NCBI GenBank assembly: GCA_002352105.1
Contig: DEHV01000009.1
Location: 5,766 to 13,388 of the forward strand
Source of the DNA: Chitinophagaceae bacterium UBA2791
GTDB taxonomy: Bacteria; Bacteroidota; Bacteroidia; Chitinophagales; Chitinophagaceae
Reading direction: 5' to 3'
DNA: 7,623 nt
Each line of letters opens with the position of its first letter. Position 1 is the stretch's first letter. A program made the translations under genes and the position numbers. Positions 1-6,475 of this stretch are shown one piece after another. Under the pieces are notes generated by a model. That model was not told where the DNA came from, searched no databases, and was given only the letters and a program-made list of their open reading frames with translations.

Positions 1-3000
1 AGCTGCTTCAGCAACCCCGGCGGCATCAAAGAAACTGTTTCCGCTTCCACAGATATGATCTCGCTACGGGGTACGCGCACGATGGAGCCCGGTCCCGTAG
101 CTATCACCATTACATCAGGCAATTGTTCCTTTATCACGCCGTTATAGGAACCCGTTTTGGTTACTATTTTGGAGGTCTCATATTCCCTGGCGAAGCTCGC
201 GCTGGGATACAGCATCGCTTCCAATATATCATGGCGCGAACGAATATCCCCGATATTGGACAGGTCCGGACCAAATTCGCCGCCTTTTCCTTCTACCGCA
301 TGACAGCTGGAACAAGCGGTTTTGCCAAAGAAAAGCTGCCGTCCTTCCGTTATATCTCCCCTGGTAAGCTGCGACTGCAGGTTTTCCAGTTCCTCAAGCC
401 TTGAGGCCTGCTTTTCTTTCAACAGCTCTATTAGCGCTCCCGAAGCAGCCTGCACCGGTTGGGGATAAGCCGCAAACAGCTTTTGCATATCGGGAACAGA
501 CAGGTTGTCGAGCCGGTCTTTGGATGCTTCCAGCGCCGTGATCAGGGCTTTTCCAGCCGCTTCGCTTTTACCGCTTTTATAGGCGCTTACAAGATCCGGC
601 AAAAGGAAAATATCTGCCGTAGCTACCTGTTCATTGGCAAGGGCAACCAACTGCGCCTCGCTGAGAGCGGCCTGTGTTAAAAGACGCGAGGCTTCCTGCC
701 TCACAGGCGTTTCATTTTTGGATCCTACATAAGAGGAGATCATCTCAAATTCGGCATCGGTTAAAGCAGGCTCCGACATTAGCCGCGCGCCAAGCGCTTT
801 AAGCCTGAAATCCGTCGATGTTTTTGCATCCCCGATGATCCGGTTCAACTCATTGTTCAATGAAGCTATCCTTCTTGATTTGATCGTATTCAACGCCTCC
901 GAACGAATCTCATGATCGTTGCTGCGCAATAGATGACCCAGTTGCCCTATCCAGGCGCCGGGTAATTTTTCAACATCTGCATGCTGGATAACATCCAGTA
1001 ATAATTTTCTTCCCGAAAGGGAAAGCGCTTTATTACTTAACTGCGCAGTAATGAACTGCTGCATTGACGCATTGGCGCTAAATACGATCATCAGGTCGCT
1101 GATCGAGGCCTGCCGGTCGGCAGTAAGCTTGTCAGCGCTAAGATTATTCCTCAAAAAGTCCACCGCCACATCGGCCCAGTCGGGGTGATGCCGGGCTACC
1201 CATATACCGGCATTTTGCAGTTGTTCATTTTCACTATTCAGAAAGGGAGCCAGATGGCTTTTCTTTAAGGGCGAGCCATCCATCTGGTCGAGCGCTATCA
1301 GCGCGGCTTTCCGGGCGTTGACAGCAGTATCGGTCAATGCCCCGATCAGCGGCTCAGGCGACCCGAGCGTGATCAGCGCGTAGATAACGGCATGCTCCAC
1401 AAAACGATCGTTGGGATTGGATGATGCCTTTATGAGCGCGCTGATGGCTTCGCGATCGCCGATCCGACCCAGGGCCGTAGCAGCCTCGCGGCGCACAGGC
1501 GCTTCGTCCGCCTGCGCCAGCTCCATCAGTTTTGTAACAGAAGAGCGGTCTTTGGACAGCCCCAGCACCCGCGCCGTTGCTGTTCTTACCATGGCGCTTT
1601 TATCATCCAGCGCGGCGCGTATGGCCTCCATTGCAGATCCTGGTTCATTGATCCGGTAAAGCATAAAGACAGCCGCTGTGCGGGCTTCTTCATTTGTTGA
1701 AGAAAGAAGCGTATGCTTAATTTCCTCTACGGCAGACGCTCCCTTTATCACCAGTTGTTCAATTGCCCGGCTGCGCACTACAGGACGGTCGTCCGTTATA
1801 TACTGCAGCAGGTCTGTTGCCGTCATCTCTGTAAAATTCAACCTGCGCCCCCATGGATCATCCATCCGCTTCGCATCCAGCTTCCTGACGCGGTAAATCC
1901 CGGCTTTCGCTTCCTTCTTCGCTACCACCGACAGCGGGCACCCGGCAATGAACCACCCTCCCGTATTTACCAGCAGCAGGCTGCCGTCAGCGTCCTGCAG
2001 TACGTCAGTAAGATGAATGTCGGCGTTGGAGGAAGTTACAAACGGGTCGTCTTTCGTTTGATAGGTAGCGCCTTCGGGCGTAATAATATGACGCATGATG
2101 CGCCCCGTATTGAATTGCGCGCTGAAAAGATTTCCTTTAAAAGAATCGCCCCATGCTGGCCCTTCGTAGCGCATCAAACCCGAATGCGATATACGGGGCA
2201 GCTTTGTCATTACCGGCATCAGCTCGCCGGTGAATTTCAGGCGGTCGGCGGCGATCACCTGCTGGGGCTTGGGATAAACGCCGCCATATACCCAGTGCAT
2301 CAACCCATCCCGAAAACCATTCATCGGATCCGTGAAATAGGTCATGGTACCGATCGACTCTCCGTCGGGCATAAAGACCAGCTCCACCGTATTGTCAAAG
2401 CCTCCACCGCTAAAAGATTCCAGTCCGCTCCCGTCGGGACGGCAACGCCATATCCTTGCCCCTTTTCCTTTCAGCGTCTCGCCTTCTTTAGTAGTAATAT
2501 CAAATCCGCGCCGCGCATCCGTCAGGTACAGCCATCCGTCGGGGCCCATAAAAGGCCCTCCCAATGTAGCAGCATTGGCGCTCAATACCCATCCTGAAAG
2601 CAGTATTTCTTTTTTATCCGCAACCCCATCGCCATCCGTATCGGTGAATTTTAAAAGATCCGGGGCAGAAGCCACATACAGGCTTCCCTGGAAAAACACC
2701 GCGCCTTTGGGATAGGTAAGCGAATCGGCAAAGATGCTGCTCTTCTCAAATTTGCCGTCTCCATCCCTGTCTTCTAAAAGACGGATATGATAGGGCGGTT
2801 TTTTGAGATGCTCTTCCGTGGAAAAAGTCTCGCCCGTTGACTCGCACAAAAAAAGCCTCCCCTCGTTATCAAAAGAAGCAAACATGGGGTAAGAGATCAA
2901 AGCCGGATCCACGACCTCCTCAATGCTAAATCCTTCGGGAACCTGCATCCCGTGTAATTCACCAACAGGCGCATCGTTTCTACAACCGGCAAACAGCAGG

Positions 3001-3113
3001 CTGATCATTACCAACCCAAAGGCAGGTCTGAACCGAAAAGCGCTTCCATTTCTATTCCTTACCGTATATCTTAAAAATGATCTTACCGTTGTAAAATTAC
3101 TGCGCTTCTTCAT
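1..3113 (-). CDS. PVC-type heme-binding lipoprotein: beta-propeller, HEAT repeats and cytochrome c (3' end cut by window edge)
   Basis: I translated this frame by hand from the ATG at 3111-3113: 1037 uninterrupted codons up to base 1. It starts with a basic n-region, a hydrophobic stretch and a lipobox (LLFAGC, Cys44), so it is probably a lipoprotein. An in-frame TGA at 3159-3161 with no ATG in between supports this start. Residues ~55-410 match the PVC-type membrane-bound dehydrogenase propeller: two Asp-rich, calcium-loop-like segments (DRDGDG at 115-120, DTDGDG at 158-163) and the diagnostic GGWFIAGCP (385-393) followed by GIYRVR. Residues ~440-830 are helical HEAT-like repeats (for example RREAATALGRIGD at 541-553). 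A charged helix (~895-920) leads to a cytochrome c domain with CSSCH at 934-938 (bases 300-314), GPDLSNIG, and the SLMPPGL motif whose Met1030 is the likely sixth heme ligand. Family members usually end soon after this motif, so perhaps 20-60 residues are missing, unless an extra domain follows. It starts 73 bp after the preceding gene, probably in the same operon. The family role is periplasmic redox chemistry; the substrate is unknown. Confidence 0.93.
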   Translation of the reverse strand, partial: MKKRSNFTTVRSFLRYTVRNRNGSAFRFRPAFGLVMISLLFAGCRNDAPVGELHGMQVPEGFSIEEVVDPALISYPMFASFDNEGRLFLCESTGETFSTEEHLKKPPYHIRLLEDRDGDGKFEKSSIFADSLTYPKGAVFFQGSLYVASAPDLLKFTDTDGDGVADKKEILLSGWVLSANAATLGGPFMGPDGWLYLTDARRGFDITTKEGETLKGKGARIWRCRPDGSGLESFSGGGFDNTVELVFMPDGESIGTMTYFTDPMNGFRDGLMHWVYGGVYPKPQQVIAADRLKFTGELMPVMTKLPRISHSGLMRYEGPAWGDSFKGNLFSAQFNTGRIMRHIITPEGATYQTKDDPFVTSSNADIHLTDVLQDADGSLLLVNTGGWFIAGCPLSVVAKKEAKAGIYRVRKLDAKRMDDPWGRRLNFTEMTATDLLQYITDDRPVVRSRAIEQLVIKGASAVEEIKHTLLSSTNEEARTAAVFMLYRINEPGSAMEAIRAALDDKSAMVRTATARVLGLSKDRSSVTKLMELAQADEAPVRREAATALGRIGDREAISALIKASSNPNDRFVEHAVIYALITLGSPEPLIGALTDTAVNARKAALIALDQMDGSPLKKSHLAPFLNSENEQLQNAGIWVARHHPDWADVAVDFLRNNLSADKLTADRQASISDLMIVFSANASMQQFITAQLSNKALSLSGRKLLLDVIQHADVEKLPGAWIGQLGHLLRSNDHEIRSEALNTIKSRRIASLNNELNRIIGDAKTSTDFRLKALGARLMSEPALTDAEFEMISSYVGSKNETPVRQEASRLLTQAALSEAQLVALANEQVATADIFLLPDLVSAYKSGKSEAAGKALITALEASKDRLDNLSVPDMQKLFAAYPQPVQAASGALIELLKEKQASRLEELENLQSQLTRGDITEGRQLFFGKTACSSCHAVEGKGGEFGPDLSNIGDIRSRHDILEAMLYPSASFAREYETSKIVTKTGSYNGVIKEQLPDVMVIATGPGSIVRVPRSEIISVEAETVSLMPPGLLKQ

Positions 3114-3186
3114 ACCAGGTTTTTTAAAGTCCGCGCCAGGGGCGCTTAGTCTTATATTTCATCTTTATTTAGTGATCGCCGCTTAC

Positions 3187-4728
3187 TTATGATATTGCCT
3201 TCTTCAATAAATTATGAGTGATCCTTTGCACTCTTGGATCGGGCCCATGAGGACGACTATAGTGAGACCAGGGCAATGTATGCCCGGGAGGCATGCTTAA
3301 AGCCTGCGCCCAAAATATGGTAGAAGCATTAAAAACAAAATTTCCTTTTGGCCCCGGATAGATAACAGATTGCCATTTAGAAGGATTGTCTCCCCCTTGC
3401 CAGGCAATTCCTTCTGCTACTACCTCTAAACCCTCAATTGCAGGCGCATTCCCATGATATTCCCAGCCAATCAATCCCCGAATCCTATCGCCTTTCTTTA
3501 CTCCCGCGCCTTCAAACATCCAATGCTCAGGCTTAATAATGATCCAATCTCCTCCGCCATTAACCGGCAGAATATTTCTTACGCCCATCAACATTCCTTC
3601 ATCAGGGCCTCGTGCTTCAGGAAACGGGCCAAACAATTTCTCCATTTCTTTCGCAAAAACATTACCAGCCCCGTATGGCCCGGCTCTGAAAATTGTCCTG
3701 TTGGCCGCTCCCTTACTACTTGAAGAAAACGGAGTTATCCAGCAAATAGCATTACCTGAAAAGAATAGCAGGTTTACCCCGCCGTCTCTTAAGGTCTCAA
3801 CGCTTCTGAACTGCCTTATATCCCAATACTCGTCGTGGCCTACGCTCAAAAAAGACTTCGCCTTCAGGCCTCTTTCAGGAGTCAGTAGATCGCAATTGGA
3901 ACAGTAGGATACGTCATAGCCATGCTGTTCCAAAAAATACGAAAAGGGCATTTCAAAAGAAATAAACTCCCCCGAACCAAACGACAAGGGATCATTTACT
4001 ATACCCATGAACTGCGATTGCCTTCCATATGGACGATCAAAACTCACCGCGTCCCATGGACCCGACGACCCTTTAGGGTTAGTATAAAGCGAGTTCTTGA
4101 CAGGCCACTGGTTGTAGGCCTGCCAGGTATTGTCCGAACATTGGAAAAGAATATCCACCGGGCGCTCATCCTTAACAATAAAAATAATATAGCTCTCCCA
4201 GTACGGCTCATCTTCCCTCTCCGGGAGCGTCATCAGTTTGCCAAGATAGACTCCGCTAACCCAGTCATCCGGAATGATTATGCTCGCGGATACATCCCAG
4301 TTACACTCGTAGATGTCCTTGTTCCCGGGAGACGGAACCGGTTGCTGCTTCCCTGCCAAGGGGCCAATTGTCTGCAACAGCCTCCCGCCCGCGCCGGAAT
4401 AGTAACCGGTCCTATAAATATCAATTTTATAGGATTGGGGCGTAGCAGTAGAAACCATGATATCCAATTGCTCCCCGGCCCTGATACTCTGCCTTGAACA
4501 ATAGCCCTCAATATAGGGAGTGCGTTGTAAACTTCCATCAGGACGCACGCGCGTCAACTGCCAATCGGCAGAGCCTTTTTTTTTATTCTCAATAACTATC
4601 GGGTTTTCTGAAGGCTGTTTGTTTGAAGCATCGTTCCCACACGACTCCAACGATCCTAGTGAAAGCGAAAGCCCCGTTCCTGTAGCCAGCTTGATGGCGT
4701 CCCGCCTGGTAAAATTTTTATTTTTCAT
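3187..4728 (-). CDS. Exported N,N-dimethylformamidase beta-subunit-like protein
   Basis: A 513-residue protein. The N-terminus has a twin-arginine-type signal (FTRRDAIK at 6-13, then a Gly/Leu/Ser-rich hydrophobic stretch to ~28). Cys30 could be a lipidation site, but its context (LESC) is not a good lipobox. Residues ~70-190 form the beta-rich region typical of the dimethylformamidase large subunit, with RAGEQLDI (83-90) and the highly family-like YRTGYYSGAGGR (105-116). The C-terminal part (~190-510) matches the DMFA2_C-type domain: ILFQCSDNTWQAYN, GHDEYW (297-302), GWEYHG (421-426), a late FNASTIFWA and the closing GPDPRVQRIT. In Paracoccus dimethylformamidase the active site is a mononuclear iron held by two Tyr and one Glu. 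Tyr301, a Tyr near 271-275 and Glu423 are candidate equivalents, but this is not aligned. No small (alpha) subunit gene is visible. The ATG at 4728 is the first after an in-frame TAA 27 bases upstream. The substrate need not be dimethylformamide; the family is broad and mostly uncharacterised. Confidence 0.88.
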   Translation of the reverse strand: MKNKNFTRRDAIKLATGTGLSLSLGSLESCGNDASNKQPSENPIVIENKKKGSADWQLTRVRPDGSLQRTPYIEGYCSRQSIRAGEQLDIMVSTATPQSYKIDIYRTGYYSGAGGRLLQTIGPLAGKQQPVPSPGNKDIYECNWDVSASIIIPDDWVSGVYLGKLMTLPEREDEPYWESYIIFIVKDERPVDILFQCSDNTWQAYNQWPVKNSLYTNPKGSSGPWDAVSFDRPYGRQSQFMGIVNDPLSFGSGEFISFEMPFSYFLEQHGYDVSYCSNCDLLTPERGLKAKSFLSVGHDEYWDIRQFRSVETLRDGGVNLLFFSGNAICWITPFSSSSKGAANRTIFRAGPYGAGNVFAKEMEKLFGPFPEARGPDEGMLMGVRNILPVNGGGDWIIIKPEHWMFEGAGVKKGDRIRGLIGWEYHGNAPAIEGLEVVAEGIAWQGGDNPSKWQSVIYPGPKGNFVFNASTIFWAQALSMPPGHTLPWSHYSRPHGPDPRVQRITHNLLKKAIS

Positions 4729-4816
4729 ATCTAAAAGAATAAATAAACAGATTTATCAACTTGAAATTCTACCGAAGCGTTAAATCGTAACTTAAAAAAG
4801 ATGCCAATTTGATAAT

Positions 4817-4903
4817 TCAAGAGCGTGTTTCAAACTCAGGTTCCTGCGCGCTCATAACAGAGGCCGATAATAAGGCCAAAACAACGCATATTAATTTTCG
4901 CAT
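4817..4903 (-). pseudogene. Signal-peptide stump: 28-codon remnant of a secreted protein gene
   Basis: This minus-strand frame opens with ATG at 4901-4903 and encodes a textbook Sec signal peptide: n-region MRK, hydrophobic core LICVVLALLSA, and a VMSAQ cleavage region of the type common in Bacteroidota. Only EPEFETRS follows before a TGA at 4817-4819. It starts 36 bp after the stop of the Gfo/Idh/MocA gene, the spacing expected for the next gene of an operon, and has a purine-rich GAGAAG a few bases before the ATG. An in-frame ATG eight codons upstream (4925-4927) is a weaker alternative start. Only 88 bases separate the stop from the next gene. A single frameshift therefore cannot restore a full protein, and most of a gene would have to be deleted. 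The alternative is a real small secreted peptide of about 8-9 residues after cleavage. The lost body is unrecognisable. Confidence 0.6.
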
Positions 4904-4939
4904 AGTCTTCTCAGTTTTACAGACCATCCCGTTATTCGT

Positions 4940-6157
4940 TTATATATTGTATGAAGAATTCCAGTACTTGAATGTTTCCTCTTCTGCGGACATGTTCCCC
5001 AAATGAATCGCTATGGAGCTTTGATAGGCCGTCTCCGCATTAGAAATTGTTCCTCTTCTGTTACGGATACAATCAATAAAATCTTCCAGCGAATAAAAAC
5101 TCGGTTCCCTGGTTTTTGTTTTTATTTCATCGCTGGTTAACTCAACCGCTTCTCCCTGCGTTTTGTTCAGGAGGGTAGCGCCGGTCACCCCGTCTACCGT
5201 CCCTTGTTTATTGTTCAGCGATTCGGCATATATAAAAGCCTGTTTACGCTGAATTTCAACCGTGGCCTTATCTCCGAGTATCCTGATAAAATACCCGTTG
5301 TAAGCGTTCGACAATACGGAAACGATACTGGCTTTGATATCGTTTGGATATTCATATATCGCGCGGATATTATCATAGGTATCCCTTCCGTCTTTCCAAT
5401 AGTTCACCCCTCCCATTCCTGCGACCTTTACCGGATTCATGCCGCCAAACATAAAATGAATAGCATCGATCTGGTGTGCGCACAATTCAGACAAGGGCCC
5501 GCCGCAATACTCTTTGTACAATCTCCAATTAACAACCCTTTCCATCGAGGGGTCCTTCACCGGGTTCCGCCAATCGGAATTCCGATTGAACTGGCATTCG
5601 ATATGCGTTATTTTTCCCAGCCATCCCTGTTCGATGATCTCTTTCACCCTTTTGTATTTCGGGTCGTACCTATACTGGTACCCTACCTGGAAAACCAGAT
5701 CGGTATTCCTTACTGTCCTCAACAGGTCCATGGACTGGGGAATATCGTAAGCCAGCGATTTTTCTTCATAAACATGTTTCCCCGCCTGCAACGCGGCTAT
5801 CGACATCGGCGCATGTAAAAAAAGCGGAGTGGCAATAACTACAGCGTCTACCCGCTTATCTTCCAGTAATTTTCGGTAATCTGTAAATGATTTTACGCCC
5901 TTAGGGGCCAACTCCATCGCTTTTTGAAGATTTTCGGGAAGGATATCGCAAAAAGCCGTTAACGTAACGCCCTTCATCGTTTTGAGGATGCCCGCCAGGC
6001 CGCGCCCCCTGGCTCCGCAACCAATGATTCCAATGCCGATGCTATCGTTTTTAAGCCGGCCCCAGCTAAATACAGGCAGACCTGAGAACATCAATCCTCC
6101 AATAGCCAGCGCCCCGTTAACAACAAATTCCTTTCGCGATGATTTCCGTTTTTCCAT
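4940..6157 (-). CDS. Exported Gfo/Idh/MocA family oxidoreductase
   Basis: A 405-residue NAD(P)-dependent oxidoreductase of the glucose-fructose oxidoreductase/inositol dehydrogenase/MocA family. Residues 1-33 look like a Tat-type leader (SSRKEFV, then a hydrophobic stretch to ~31), with Arg-Lys in place of twin arginine; cofactor-loaded family members in Bacteroidota often carry such leaders. The Rossmann fold begins at ~40 with IGIIGCGARG, giving the dinucleotide-binding GxGxxG at 46-51. VIATP (107-111) and the EKP-region motif (here E132-K133-S134) follow. The C-terminal alpha/beta domain carries GGPLSELCAHQIDAIHF, whose His228 and Asp231 fit the HxxD catalytic motif. YSLEDFIDCIRN near 355-366 is a typical C-terminal segment. 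A TGA lies two codons before the ATG, so this start is well fixed. Family members oxidise or reduce sugars, inositols and glycosides; some periplasmic Bacteroides relatives make 3-keto glycosides. The substrate here is unknown. Confidence 0.93.
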   Translation of the reverse strand: MEKRKSSRKEFVVNGALAIGGLMFSGLPVFSWGRLKNDSIGIGIIGCGARGRGLAGILKTMKGVTLTAFCDILPENLQKAMELAPKGVKSFTDYRKLLEDKRVDAVVIATPLFLHAPMSIAALQAGKHVYEEKSLAYDIPQSMDLLRTVRNTDLVFQVGYQYRYDPKYKRVKEIIEQGWLGKITHIECQFNRNSDWRNPVKDPSMERVVNWRLYKEYCGGPLSELCAHQIDAIHFMFGGMNPVKVAGMGGVNYWKDGRDTYDNIRAIYEYPNDIKASIVSVLSNAYNGYFIRILGDKATVEIQRKQAFIYAESLNNKQGTVDGVTGATLLNKTQGEAVELTSDEIKTKTREPSFYSLEDFIDCIRNRRGTISNAETAYQSSIAIHLGNMSAEEETFKYWNSSYNI

Positions 6158-6161
6158 AATT

Positions 6162-6167
6162 CACCTT
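6162..6167 (-). promoter_or_regulatory. Shine-Dalgarno-like site for the Gfo/Idh/MocA gene
   Basis: On the minus strand AAGGTG lies four bases before ATG 6157, a one-base variant of AAGGAG. This is the best Shine-Dalgarno-like match among the starts in the window; the genes beginning at 4728 and 3113 have only A/T-rich leaders. It agrees with the start chosen from the TGA just upstream. Confidence 0.4.
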
Positions 6168-6356
6168 ATCCGCTTTTAGCGCCTTCCTACAAAGGCCTGC
6201 AAGCGTTTAAATTTACTAATGTATTCGTTAAACATCCCTGTTTTTTATGCCCTTCAAGCAATGTGCGGAAGAGCGCGCTTAAATCAAACCGTATCAGGCC
6301 ATCCAGGAGCACAGCCTCGCAAGGCGGGAATGATCTGCATGAATATTTTACTAAAG

Positions 6357-6414
6357 CAGGGCCTGTTTTATTCCGCCAGATAAGCTTATTCGGCAAAAAT
6401 AAAACAGGCGCCTG
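6357..6414 (-). terminator. Long imperfect inverted repeat, possible terminator or mRNA-processing hairpin after the SusD-like gene
   Basis: Bases 6361-6372 (GCCTGTTTTATT) and 6398-6409 (AATAAAACAGGC) are perfect 12-base inverted repeats. Allowing one bulged base at 6410, the stem extends four more pairs (CAGG 6357-6360 with CCTG 6411-6414). The 25-base interior contains a second palindrome, ATAAGCTTAT (6380-6389), flanked by short GCC/GGC pairing, so the whole 58-base element can fold into one long hairpin. It lies about 60 bases past the SusD-like stop, a sensible place for a terminator or a 3' stabilising structure. Against a classical intrinsic terminator, the descending arm is not followed by a strong U tract (CTTTAGT on the minus strand). 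A T-rich TTTTATTTTT sits inside the element after the palindrome CAGGCGCCTG. A DNA-binding site is the alternative. Confidence 0.45.
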
Positions 6415-6475
6415 ACAAGCGTTAGCCGCGTTCTGATCAAATAGCGACCAGCGCTTGACCTTTTGTCTCAGATCC

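Larger units (their letters stand above)
6158..6475. other. 318-bp intergenic region between the SusD-like and Gfo/Idh/MocA genes
   Basis: This is the only long gap in the window. It separates the SusD-like stop from the oxidoreductase start. I see no RNA gene and no credible coding frame. A 107-codon minus-strand frame crosses it (6187-6510), but it begins inside the SusD-like gene and resembles no known protein. The clear structure is the inverted repeat at 6357-6414. For a promoter serving the downstream genes, the only candidate resembling the Bacteroidota -7 element (TAnnTTTG) is a minus-strand TAAATTTA roughly 55-65 bases before the start, without a good -33 partner. The gap could hold the 3' end of the SusCD transcript and the promoter of a separate downstream unit, or processing signals within one long operon. 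Confidence 0.5.

Noticed and set aside
1713..2597. 294-codon plus-strand frame
   Set aside because: It is antisense to the propeller/HEAT lipoprotein, which has clear family motifs in the opposite frame. The plus-strand product is low in recognisable structure.
3133..3145. GCGCC-AGG-GGCGC hairpin between the DMFase-like and heme lipoprotein genes
   Set aside because: The stem is only 5 bp with a 3-base loop and no T tract follows on the minus strand. It may affect translation of the next gene slightly, but it is too small to call a terminator.
3922..4497. 191-codon plus-strand frame
   Set aside because: It lies wholly antisense to the DMFase-like gene, whose motifs cover the same bases.
4729..4790. 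Promoter-like TAAATCTG before the DMFase-like gene
   Set aside because: One mismatch to the Bacteroidota -7 consensus but no suitable -33 element. In an AT-rich spacer such matches occur by chance.
4729..4816. Open frame continuing after the signal-peptide stump in another phase (begins LNYQIGIFF)
   Set aside because: About 29 codons are open, but the residues match nothing I recognise and the tract is AT-rich, so a simple frameshift of a short protein is not supported.
5204..5818. 204-codon plus-strand frame
   Set aside because: It is the antisense shadow of the Gfo/Idh/MocA gene; no signal peptide or domain is visible.
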